Source of the DNA: Skeletonema tropicum
Taxonomy: Eukaryota > Bacillariophyta > Thalassiosirophyceae > Thalassiosirales > Thalassiosiraceae
Direction of reading: 5' to 3'
NCBI GenBank assembly: GCA_037178625.1
Contig: JAWZXG010000026.1
Coordinates: forward strand, 124,001-188,000
DNA length: 64,000 nucleotides
This document shows, piece after piece, positions 32,546 to 42,593 of this stretch. The notes below the pieces were generated by a model. It was given only the letters and a program-made list of their open reading frames with translations. It had not been told where the DNA came from and searched no databases. The number at the start of each line of letters is the position of its first letter. The first letter of the stretch is position 1. Both the position numbers and the translations under genes were made by a program.

Positions 32546-32564
32546 TATAGTGATAGTGTGTTGA
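32232..32564 (+). CDS. Small second protein of the element, 110 residues
   Basis: ATG-started frame with WAERSIDEISNMDLATRRLW followed by a charged helix rich in Lys, Arg and Gln (NKREEQREKDQATL). The last few residues (DIVIVC) come from beyond the homologous block, so the natural C-terminus may be missing. Present but frameshifted in the left copy. Unrecognised. Confidence 0.4.
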   Translation: MDPAQSHDKRIKSTKSAEQLVWHSQHRDELPPGFHQQWAERSIDEISNMDLATRRLWFHHIKIAQEAHNKREEQREKDQATLSYYFNAFGAPLPQPQTQRVAQEDIVIVC

Positions 32565-32954
32565 CCAACCAGATGTATAGGGGCAATAAATGCCACACGC
32601 TCGCAACCGAATTGAAGCATGAATTTCGCTGTTTGTCGCGGAGCGAGACGAGCTTAACCCCTCGTCCCCCCTCCTCCGTAAATGACAATGTAGGTGGGTG
32701 GACGACTTCCCAGAGTTATTAGACCAACCGTATTATATTGTGGCGATCATAACCTGATAGAATCTCAGTCTCCACAATGATAGGTGATGGAGATAGAGAA
32801 GATAAAGAGAAGTTGAGAAGTGGTGAGCCATCTACGTAACAGTACAGATACTTTGTCATATGGTACTTCGGAGAAATATAAGTTGAAGATACATGCAGTA
32901 TCTACACATGACGTCAGGGAATACTTGTTCCTTAGGCGGGTGGCCTGAATATAT
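32546..32954. other. Intergenic stretch, no gene seen
   Basis: About 400 bases between the element and the next gene; nothing recognised apart from the probable promoter of the 32955 gene. Confidence 0.35.
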
Positions 32955-33605
32955 ATGATCTGCCCTAACCTCCCATCTTTCCGGTGCATCATGCCTGCAA
33001 TGATGACCTCTACTTACGCACAAATATTTTATGCCACTTCCCTACACGCCATCACCTCGACAATGTGCAAGAACAACGTGACCTCAACAAGGAACGCCAA
33101 CATTGCTGGTGCCGCCTTCAACGGAGACTACGTGACCACTTTGACCGTCCCAACGAAAGGTGCGGCATCAACCGATGGAGCCCCGAAGAAAGTGATCGAC
33201 ACAAGGAATCTCAGCGAAGAAGACCTCGAAGCTCTCAAGAAACAAGATCCTTTTCTATACTACTCCATTCCTCGTCCACTCCGTCGAAGCAGCGCAGCTG
33301 ATGTTGCGACTCAGCGTAATCGTAATCAGGAGTCTGCACGTAGCTGTAGTCGACGAGCCTCATGTACTTCTCGGATCGAGTCATCTTCGTCGACTATGGT
33401 AGAAAGGAAGAGCTGTATATCTTTCGAATGCCATACAGATTTGCTATTGGAAGACTTTATGGACGATACTGAACTAGATGGGGATGGGGACGGGGACGAC
33501 GTTGATCTTGAGACTAATTATTATTTGATTTTGATCAGCTCTTTCTCCATCACAAACGACAGCAACAGCAGTAATACTGTGTACTGTGTCGCAAGTCTGA
33601 GTTAG
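32955..33605 (+). CDS. Unknown protein with KKQDPFLYYSIP motif, intact copy
   Basis: 216 residues. The N-terminal 40 residues (several Met codons; MPAMMTSTYAQIF is an alternative start) are unique to this copy. From residue 41 on it lies in the right arm of the 733-bp inverted duplication. Segments: DTRNLSEEDLEALKKQDPF then LYYSIP, an Arg/Ser-rich middle with RRSSAAD and CSRRASC, and RKSCISFECHTDLLLEDFMD followed by an acidic Asp/Gly run. I have the impression that the YYSIP and SFECHTDLLLED motifs recur in diatom proteins, but I cannot confirm it. No catalytic motif is seen. The stop position and last residues are identical in both arms. Confidence 0.5.
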   Translation: MICPNLPSFRCIMPAMMTSTYAQIFYATSLHAITSTMCKNNVTSTRNANIAGAAFNGDYVTTLTVPTKGAASTDGAPKKVIDTRNLSEEDLEALKKQDPFLYYSIPRPLRRSSAADVATQRNRNQESARSCSRRASCTSRIESSSSTMVERKSCISFECHTDLLLEDFMDDTELDGDGDGDDVDLETNYYLILISSFSITNDSNSSNTVYCVASLS

Positions 33606-33799
33606 TCTAGTTGAATGAAAGTCTTGAGTGTCACTGTTTAGATTAAAAGGCAACGTAATACTGTGTCGCAAGACTGTGTTAGTCTACTTAACACTCATAA
33701 TGATTCTTCTACAGAATACATCTTCAGACCCATATTCAACACCATGATTTGTCGCAAGTCTATTTGCTGCGCACAAACTTTAGTTAAGCCTCCATTCGA
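33067..33799 (+). repeat. Right arm of the 733-bp inverted duplication
   Basis: Inverted partner of 28580-29312 with the same sharp ends. Since the gene here keeps its 5' part, this arm is probably the source and the left arm the copy. Confidence 0.85.
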
Positions 33800-33946
33800 T
33801 TTGCCCTTTGCTAAACGCCTCTTCTCCTTCTCACCCATCCATCATTATGATTGGCCCCTGATATGGTCTGATCTCGTCTAATTTGTGAGCAGTCTCCCAC
33901 TCCCCCTCCCATTCCCACCCCCCGCTTGATATGCAACTTCAGTTCT

Positions 33947-34255
33947 ATGTCCATGTGCAACAGAATGGGTTGTTCTTGGCAGTGGCATTTTGATGATTAT
34001 GATCATGATCCCAATAAGATTGGCGGTACTTGCAGCCTGAAATGCCCAGACTTTAGCTTCAGTGGCGAATACACGTGCACGAAGAGTTGTCTTTGTACTT
34101 ATGACAGTAGAGAATTTGCGATATCATTAAATGCAGCACTTTGGATGATTCTTCACAAAGTGAATGCGAGGACAATTGCTGCACATGGAATAGCAGCAAT
34201 GGCAATTGCCGTCCCCGTTCCGGTCGTTTCAACACAAAGAAGAGGAACACTTTGA
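33947..34255 (+). CDS. Cys-rich short frame, doubtful
   Basis: 102 residues beginning MSMCNRMGCSWQW, with GGTCSLKCPDF and CTKSCLCTYD. A frame starting at 34141 in another phase has ECEDNCCTWNSSNGNC. Both show a C-x(2-3)-[GC]-C-x-W pattern, so a Cys-rich repeat protein split by an undetected intron or a frameshift is possible. No signal peptide. Weak support. Confidence 0.25.
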   Translation: MSMCNRMGCSWQWHFDDYDHDPNKIGGTCSLKCPDFSFSGEYTCTKSCLCTYDSREFAISLNAALWMILHKVNARTIAAHGIAAMAIAVPVPVVSTQRRGTL

Positions 34256-35026
34256 AGAAGAAACTGAGTAAAGTTCTCACGGGGTATTCAAGAGAATGGA
34301 GAGAACATCTTCTTCTTGATCATCTCTCGAGACACATAAAACCTTGTTCACGGAGTAAGTGCGATCTGAGAAACAGTTGTGGAGGCAGTATGAGAAGTAT
34401 CAATACTACCGATACAGCACACATGTTGGTTAGTCATACTTTCGCCCCTAGAGGGCTAATCAGACGTACTTTAAAATTTCTGTTATATTATTATTATCAT
34501 TTCCATTGCGACTATTCTAAAAGAAAGTCTGCGGGTCGAGCAAAGTAAAAATAAACTAAAACTATTGTATGCAAGAGACATTGGAATTACTGCAAAAGTA
34601 GCTAGTTTTATGACATTCTTCTGTATCCGCAGTATTTGCTCTTGCACAAGCCCTTATGGGTAACCACACTCACACACACTGTCTCTCTCTCTCAAGAGAG
34701 AGAGAGCTATGGAAGTACTGAAATAAGCTCTAAATTCATGATCAAAATTCAGAAATGCATGCTTCTCACGTTCTACTCAAAGTGAGACCCATGAAAAAGT
34801 GCAATTCACTCCCGCTGTGCACATCAAGCGAACACGCTGTCTTGAAGCTGTTCACGCATAACATTTCACAAACTGGACCAATCTACAAAAGATTGTCTCT
34901 TTTCTTTGAGATATCTACCAACCAAACTGCAAGCAACCGAAACTTCAGCTTCATGATTCTATCCTTTGATTTTGACCTTGCATTCAAACCAACAATTGGC
35001 GGTTAGTTGTTACACTGTCTCTCTTT
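34256..35026. other. Intergenic stretch, no gene seen
   Basis: 770 bases. A CT/AG palindrome (CTCTCTCTCAAGAGAGAGAG) lies at about 34686-34708, and near 34457 is a copy of the dispersed ACGTACTTTAAAATTTCTGT string also found inverted near 38747. Nothing coding. Confidence 0.4.
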
Positions 35027-36183
35027 TCATGTACTGGAATCATTCAATGCAACACAAGTCACTGCAAACTCATGATCCGTATACTGCCGAACAGGTGCAC
35101 CACTCCGTAAATTCCACAATCTCGCCGTCTTATCACTACTCGCTGTTACCAAATAACTCGAATCTGCACTAAACACTGCATCCCAAACCCATTTACTATG
35201 TTGTGATAACGTTTGCGTGAGTTGCCAATTCGTCGTATCGAACAATCGTGCCGTCTTGTCACTAGAGGTGGTAACCAAGCTCCGTCCATCGGGTGATATT
35301 TTGGCATGTAACAAGTACGCACCAAAGGAATGTGCACGAAATTTCGCCTTGGGTCGGATGGGCTCACCCCCATTTTCAGTTTTGCTAGCATCATTTGGAT
35401 TCCATACGAATACTTCGGCGTGGTTATTGGCCGCTATTAATGTATCATTGGATACATCTACCGATTGTATTGCCACCCTCCCCAGTGAGGACGTGGAGGA
35501 GGAATGTGACTCTGGAATTATGTCATTGATGCATTTGGATGATCCAAGATCCCATAATTTGACTGATCCATTTTGATCACCGGATATTATTTGGGCTTGG
35601 TTTGGATGGAGGGCGACGGAGTTTACGGCTCCTTTGGAGTCGAATGAGCGGGAGTAGGTTGGGCTTCGTAGATCCCATAGTTTGACCTGTCGATAGGATA
35701 AAATGATATTATGATGTATTTAGATGCGGTCAGGAGTCATTGAGTCGAGAATGAGCATATCAGATACTATATATCCGATCAGAACTCATCATTGCGTGCA
35801 ATAGAATACAAGATTTGTTGTTCAAGCAAACATTCTATCTGTCGTGATGTGCTCAAAATCTTGTGCTCAAAAATAATACTACTACTCACCGTTCCATCTT
35901 CCGAAGAAGAATACAAATACCGTCCATTCCTCTGAAAGCCCAAACTAGTCACATTCCCCGTATGCCCCTCCAATGTCAAAATACTTTGATTACTCGCATT
36001 ATTAATTTCAAATAGTCGAATGTGGGGATTTCCCCCCGCTGCAAGATATTGTTTGTCGGGGGTGATTTCGAGGCAGTTTACTTGGGAGTCGGCGTAGCGG
36101 AGGATGCGGGAGCAGACGCCTGAGGGGGCTTCCCAGAAGCGGATTTTGTCGTCTTGGCCTGCTGTGGCGAGGATTACGCTCAT
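35027..36183 (-). CDS. LST8: WD40 protein LST8, TOR complex subunit
   Basis: Two exons on the minus strand, 36183-35890 and 35686-35027, with a 203-bp GTGAGT...ACAG intron in phase 0. The product is 317 residues, close to the usual 303-326. The N-terminus [19 protein letters not shown] and [20 protein letters not shown] match LST8/GbetaL strongly. Later blades include [48 protein letters not shown] and the C-terminal [20 protein letters not shown]. Seven WD repeats fit a full propeller. LST8 binds the TOR kinase domain and stabilises TORC1 and TORC2 in nutrient signalling. The intron cuts between EDGT and VKLW within a blade. Confidence 0.92.
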
Positions 36184-39100
36184 TGTGGTTGTTGATCTGT
36201 TACTTATGCTATGCAGAGGCAGAGAGATTGTAGTAGTGTAAGCTATTTACAGATGGACGGCGTTTTAGTCATCTTCACAAGATTTTTTGTCCTTTTTTGA
36301 TTGTTTTTATTTGTGTCAAAGATAGGGTTATCTGGGGCTCTCTAGAGGATAATATAAGATAAGTAAGCAAGCCGGCCGGCCAGCTGAAAGTCATCCTATC
36401 GAATAGAATCGATGCTTCAACCAGGGAATCAGTGTAAATCACATACAGCTGTCTTCAGCTCATCGCGGATCCCCGTAGAATTTAATTCCTACTGTAAAAA
36501 CATACCATTGACTCGACTCATCTCCCATCTCCCATCAAAACACAACATCTTCACCATGATAGTAATATTTCACTACATAGTCCGGTAGCAGCAGCTCGCA
36601 ACAGAAATACAAAACAACAAATTCATCCTTTGGCAACGAATAGAAATAATATCGGCTTCATATTCGATATATATCAGAGTCTCTTACCCAACCGCTGCTG
36701 AGAAACTCTTGCCACCGTCATGTCCCAAAAATCGTGTACGTCTCGTTCCATCGCCACCCTTCGAAGACTTGTTTTAGGCCATAAAGAACACAATAATGCA
36801 ATGAGATCATCCCTGACTTAGCGTTGATATGAAATATGAGTATATATGTAATCGAGGAGTATAAAACGCCGGCCTTGAGGATGCAACAAAAATTATTTTA
36901 CACAAGTTGCGTTGTCGATGATAAATGCAATTTTTGGGTATTTACCTCTTCTGGAGTATGGCACCGCCGCAGCAAATCGATCATGGAATGAATGAAGAAT
37001 GTTTTCATTCGCTACGCTACCGCCGAAAATGAATATGATCTTGATTGCTTGGTTCTATTTTGTAAGCTTGATGAGGTTACATCATGATGATGAATGTGTA
37101 GTGATGTTATGTAGTGATGTTATGACGAGACACAACAACCCTGATTCAAAAGACGAACAATAACAAACCCAGCACCCATCAAACAACAATCCATAGGTGT
37201 AATGTGATCGACAAGCAAAGCAATTATATATCTTGGCAAGTTGATGGAACATATTTTTGTGTCGCCAGAATCCATTGCAAGTACAAACCCAATGAATTGT
37301 AGGCATCAACTGTTACATGAATGACTCAAAAGACAGAAGTACTACAGCAGCACCATACTGACGAATGCAAATGAAGAAACCAACACGCGACAAGATATAG
37401 ACATCAATGAAGTTGGCGGCCTTGTGACGATATTATTTCAGAACGTATAAATGATCCTACTCATCGCATGCTGTTTAAAGATAATATGTTGTATATATGG
37501 ATCGAAATGAAAATGTAATGAGTTTCTCCAAGCTGTTGCTATCACTCAATTTAAATATCACATTACCATTGTATTACTCTTCATTATCGGCACATCACTT
37601 CTAAACAGTTTCACAGCCCACTTCTCTTTGAGCGCATGTTTGCTGGTTGCTTCGTCCAGGATGGACTCATCTCCAAGTCTTGCTCACATGCCGTGAATTG
37701 TTGCAAGTCGCCCACATTGATCGCCTAATGATAAGTCTGATCTCGAAGAGCCTCGTGTAACTTTCATAAATGAATCAGGATGGTCTGCAGTAATATCAAT
37801 GCCGTCGGCAATGAACGATATTATTAAATTGAAGCATAACATCTGGACTTGATTCCAATTCGCGAGCGGAGAGTCATCTCTATAGCTAAATCCCTCTATG
37901 CTGATCAAAACATCAATTGACCGCTAGCCGTATTACTCTTGTTGGGATTTTATTTATCACGGACTTCCACAATGTGTATTGGTACATATGAATCTGCCTC
38001 TATCCGAGAATGCCTCCTCCAACAATAATCGTCATTGACTGTCGTACCAACAAAGAGGCTACACTCAAGACTTCTGAAGATTAGCAATTGTGTTGTCGGC
38101 TGCACAAGCACGATAATGTTATAATGTTATCGGCTGATGAGGTGTCCAACTTGATCTGCTGTATCAGCAGTGTTGGGGCGTTGATTCTTCAGTAGTATGT
38201 GAGACGATATCGCGACGGAGATGAATATTTTGACTGGCTATCTTACTCGTATTTCTGCCGCCAAAACCTGCTGATCAAGGCAGAGATCACGAAATCATGA
38301 CGAAATATAGTAATAAGACGTCGTCTACCGAGTTTACAGCACAATATATGTATGAAGACTCGCCATAGTCCATTGATGTTGTTATGTGGTTGTCGCTGGA
38401 GGTGATGTTGATGCGTGCTTCAGAATTTTTATCTCCTGCGCTCTCCTGCGCTCACTTTTTATGTTCCAGGATATCCCTAAAGGTTCAATCACATCTAAAC
38501 ATATATTAGAACTCAATTAGTGCATAGGGATATGACAGATGTCAATGTGGTATGTGTAGTAGGCGCCGGAATTTGGCCATGGTTGGCATCATTTTGTGTG
38601 GAGAGGTGCTCGATGAGTGATGAGTTGAGGGAAATCGGCCCAAGTGATTTTCATAAGACTCATTACGTCATTTGTACCAAACCTACGTAGGAATTCGAAA
38701 CTTGAATGAAAGTCCGCAATCTCGTGAAGACAGCTATAGGTATATATAACAGAAATTTTGAAGTACGTCTGGTGGGCCCTCAAGAGGCGACATTATCTAC
38801 GCTAAGTGATAACGAATATAGGTATTATGGATTGCAAAACGCGAATTGAATAGATCTGTCGCTTGAAGCTTCAACATAAGCAGATAATGTCGCCTTGTTG
38901 CATATATATCTGTCGCTTGAAGACACCAAAGTGTCTCAGACGCGTTCCAAGGTCTTAAAATCAGTTCAAGTTGGCACTTTGCAGCTGATAGTCCGACGAT
39001 AATACTCCTTCTACTGCACAGAACTTCAAAAAATTGATGTCCAAGATAGTGCGCACTATCGACATTTTTAGTGCGCATTCAGCACGTAAACGCGAACAAA

Positions 39101-39373
39101 AATTTCACGTAGGAACTATGTACATAAATTAATATCGGATCATCCCAGGTATGGGCTTAGTTTCCGCTCTAAATTAGCAATTACTAGAGATGGCAGCTAA
39201 TAAAACCAGCGCCTACTACAATCTTCAATTTTGTGCGGTAGCGCACTAGCGCGCTACCATACTTATGCTAAAGCCTAATTATCCGGCCCGGGTCTTCAGG
39301 GGGTGACACCGCGAACACCGACCTGTGGACAATTATAGAGAGCCATTCACTCAAAAAGAGCATACTAGATTCA
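36184..39373. other. 3.2 kb gene-poor stretch
   Basis: No convincing gene on either strand. Items seen: CCTACGTAGGAATTCG at about 38683; a copy of the dispersed AACAGAAATTTTGAAGTACG string at about 38749; and a hairpin (GGTAGCGCACTAGCGCGCTACC-like) at 39236-39258. Short frames here have no protein character. Confidence 0.45.
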
Positions 39374-40303
39374 ATGAACGAACAACAACGACATCCTGCC
39401 AAAACATCATCCGCAGCCTCTACCTCGGATGACGATGATAAGCTCGCTGAGCAAGAAATCCGCCGAGGCCTCATCAAAGCTCTGAAGCATAGGGCGTTGA
39501 AGAAGGCCCAACTCTCACCCGAGAGGCGTAATGAGTTACTCGAAGAATCATTCCCAAAGATACATCATTCGGAGGAAGATACGGCCAAGGAACTCACGAG
39601 AGATGAATATGAAACACTGCGTGCCAGCTTGCAAGAGTTAGTTCAAGCGGAGGTGAAGGAGAAGATGTTCCTTTTGCGAGAGCAACTATCCGAGTATCAT
39701 TCGGTCCTCGAGGATGTGATTGCCTTCAAGAGTCGATGCGAGCGACTTGAGCAAGAAAAGGAAGGTCTTGTGTCCCTCTGTCATGACGTCTGTCAAGTAC
39801 GTGATCATAAGATCGCGTTGTTGGAGAAGGAGCTTGCACATCTGCGGAATGAACGCCGTCGCAGCAGCGCCAGCAGCAGCAGCAGCTTCGGTAGTAGTTC
39901 GGATTGGGTCTCTTCCATCATCAGTGGTGGCAGAAGTGGAAGTGTTGATAGCGAGGGTCGACATTCGCAAGGCCATCATCCCCAGCAGAACCACCCTCAT
40001 CAGACACCGGCATTGCCATCACAAAGGCTTTCGAGGATGAATCAGCATTCATCTCGCCATTCCTACACTAATGAATCACGAAGAATAACCCTAACCCTGT
40101 CTCCTCCCTCTACCCAGACAGGCCTTCAGGACCTCAGGAGGGGCAATGCTTTCGACATTGGAGCACTTCAGCCACCACCGTTTCAAGCATCACGGTCTTC
40201 GAGCTCTCCAATCACGTTTCCCCAGGTAGGTCAAAAGGGACAAGGAGGATTTGAAAATTACGATTGGTGGAATAGGAGCACAAAGAAACAAAGACGCAGT
40301 TAA
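39374..40303 (+). CDS. Coiled-coil protein of unknown function
   Basis: 309 residues from an ATG, intronless. An acidic Ser-rich start leads into a Lys/Arg helix (RRGLIKALKHRALKKAQ, about 30-46), then a heptad-rich coiled coil from about 74 to 160 (YETLRASLQELVQAEVKEK, RCERLEQEKEGL, KIALLEKELAHLRNERR). The C-terminal half is Ser-, Gln- and His-rich and disordered, ending in a basic KKQRRS. No known domain. The basic ends and disorder suggest a nuclear or cytoskeletal adaptor, but that is a guess. Confidence 0.7.
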   Translation: MNEQQRHPAKTSSAASTSDDDDKLAEQEIRRGLIKALKHRALKKAQLSPERRNELLEESFPKIHHSEEDTAKELTRDEYETLRASLQELVQAEVKEKMFLLREQLSEYHSVLEDVIAFKSRCERLEQEKEGLVSLCHDVCQVRDHKIALLEKELAHLRNERRRSSASSSSSFGSSSDWVSSIISGGRSGSVDSEGRHSQGHHPQQNHPHQTPALPSQRLSRMNQHSSRHSYTNESRRITLTLSPPSTQTGLQDLRRGNAFDIGALQPPPFQASRSSSSPITFPQVGQKGQGGFENYDWWNRSTKKQRRS

Positions 40304-41381
40304 TTATTGTTGTGTCCTCTATTTCCATGTCTAAGTTCGGTAAGGACAGGTTTCTTAGACCTAACTCTAGCCATTCGGCAATAGAAAAGACCGTACCGTA
40401 AGGTAGTACCGAAGCAGGTCCCTGTTAGTATCATAGAGATATCTAATCTGATTAACTTTGTATTTATTTATTTATTCTTAGACCTAACTCTCTAGTCGTC
40501 ATGTGCGGAAGCTATCATCTTCCCAAAAGGCAGAGGGTCTTAAAGTCTTTATGTACGCACGAGGTTAAGGAGAGTCAATTCACGGTTCTTCACGTGTCAC
40601 GTGTGATGAAGGGTCGCGTGAGCGGACTTCACTGATCACGTGACTATCGTGAGTTCTCACGCTTCGTGAGAAAGCTGTTTGCCTGCGGCCCTCACCAGTA
40701 TCAAGTGCGATCACTGGACCTTGGCCTTGGTTCTTGCTCGTCATCGCCTCTGTCCTTCTCTGCGCTCAAGGGATACAATGAGGTGGTCCGATGCAATCTT
40801 CCAGACAACAACAGTGAGACTGCGGGTGTGGTGCCAAAAATGTGTGGGGTTTAAATCACGATGAGAAACCCACACCCCTATCTCTAGAGATGCAAGTTGG
40901 GAACATGGAAGATGTTTTTGATACCCCGTTTGGTCAAACGGTTGGGTGTGGGATGCTTAAAACTATCTAGACGACCGATACCAAAAACCCCACACACTAC
41001 AATGAGTGCATTGGTTGGATGAACAACCAAAAGAGAATGGCAGGGGCGGTATGAGCAAACTTGGACCACTCACAATTGAGGAGTGAAGACACCGTTCATG
41101 CTGCTGCTGCTAGGTGCAGATACTACAAGTGATTGAAGATGCTTATTGCTAAAAGCTATTTTATTTTTATATTACATAGATGTACTTTCTGACATGTGAA
41201 ACCCAACTTCAAACGTCAAATGTTTGACATTGAGAAGAAGAAGCACATGACACTTTGTTACAAAAGAGAGCCGAAACCTGATGCTAAGAACACCTATTCT
41301 TACAACATACATCCAGAGAAGAGGTGCTTCTTGCTCAAGATTCAGTTCAGTTTTAGATGTGAAACAGCTGTTAAGTTCATC
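40304..41381. other. Intergenic stretch, no gene seen
   Basis: About 1.1 kb. TAGACCTAACTCT-type strings recur at 40360 and 40481, and small hairpins such as GGTGTGG strings lie near 40850-40990. No gene or RNA recognised. Confidence 0.4.
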
Positions 41382-42104
41382 TTACGAAGAAAAAGAAGCA
41401 GCACGATCACATTTCGTTTCTTCTTCTTCTTCTTCCGAGTCGTCTTCTTCCGTCTCCTCTGCAGTCCTTCGCTTCGGAGATGGAATCCATTTGTTGGTAA
41501 AGTCGACAATGGACTGCATTTTTTCAGGAGACGACATCCGTCTTGGTTTGGAGAAGAGCCGATCTTGATGATAAGAGGAATAGTGTTGCATGGTAGTATT
41601 GTTCGTTGCCTCTTCTTCTTCTTGACGTTCCTTTCGCTTTCCCAACTTTTCTTCACCTTGTGTCGTCGTCTCCTCAGCGGCTGTAGCAGTAGTATCAGAA
41701 GATGTGGTAGAAGAGCCTATGTCGAACGTAGGCTTCGCCCACACCAACGGCTTGATGTTGGCAATCCTAATTCTCTCAGCTTCAGCTAGCGCTGCCTGCT
41801 CTGACAGTCTCAGTATTTCTTGACATCGCTTTGCACGGGCGATGAGCTCAGCCTCGTCGCAGCCATCACGCTCGTTTAGACATGCAGTCGGGAGCTTCAT
41901 GGAAGAATAGAGTCTCGATGATAGTGATGATGATGATGATAAGAAGTCGGTCGAAGAAGAAGAGTATTCTGCCATCATCTTTCCGTCCACCTCCTTTTTA
42001 TTACGCGCTTTCCGCAGAAAAGTTGTGGGCGGCGCCTTGAAGTGGTCATCCTCTCCCATGGTATCGTTGCAATCGCTGTTGCTGATTGATCGTGGTGGAT
42101 TCAT
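41382..42104 (-). CDS. Acidic Ser-rich protein of unknown function
   Basis: 240 residues from an ATG. The central part has an Ala/Arg helix (AELIARAKRCQEILRLSEQA, then ALAEAERIRIANIKP) followed by VWAKPTFDIG. The C-terminal part has KRKERQEEEE and a SPEKMQSIVDFTNKWIPSPK segment, then Glu runs. The two SP sites could be kinase targets. Plus-strand frames across the same DNA are by-products. No known domain. Confidence 0.6.
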   Translation of the reverse strand: MNPPRSISNSDCNDTMGEDDHFKAPPTTFLRKARNKKEVDGKMMAEYSSSSTDFLSSSSSLSSRLYSSMKLPTACLNERDGCDEAELIARAKRCQEILRLSEQAALAEAERIRIANIKPLVWAKPTFDIGSSTTSSDTTATAAEETTTQGEEKLGKRKERQEEEEATNNTTMQHYSSYHQDRLFSKPRRMSSPEKMQSIVDFTNKWIPSPKRRTAEETEEDDSEEEEEETKCDRAASFSS

Positions 42105-42593
42105 TCTCTGTGTTCAGGTAGTGTGGATCTTGTGTTAGTTTGCGCTTCCTTTACTACTTCTCTTCTTCGACCTTGTTCGTTATCATCGTTCATTTGTTTT
42201 ATGATGTTTTGTATATAGGTTCGCTGGGGGTTCGCACCAATCTGCAGTAATAATTAGTAGATTTACTATGGTAGATACATCACTCACATCGGTATTTAAG
42301 TATTACTTCTTCAATACGATAGGCCTCTGAATCTAGTGAATCAACAATAAACCCTAATCGAGGGTATTCCCCCTAAAGTGAAAGTATTTATTGGTCCACG
42401 TTCGGACTTGGAAAAATGACCTGGGGCGATGACCGTGATCAAAGCGACAAGTTTCTATGACCTCTCTAATCATGCGAACCCGATCCGAACCCTGCATGCA
42501 GCAATCGACAAAACCCGGAGCACACACTCCTGCTCCTGGACACTGGAGGAAGCAGTCAAGGATACAATAGGATACATGTAAGGCCTCTCTCCA

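Noticed and set aside
36184..39373. Searched by eye for tRNA or snRNA genes
   Set aside because: No convincing cloverleaf, A/B box pair or snRNA signature was recognised; a covariance-model scan would be needed to exclude them.
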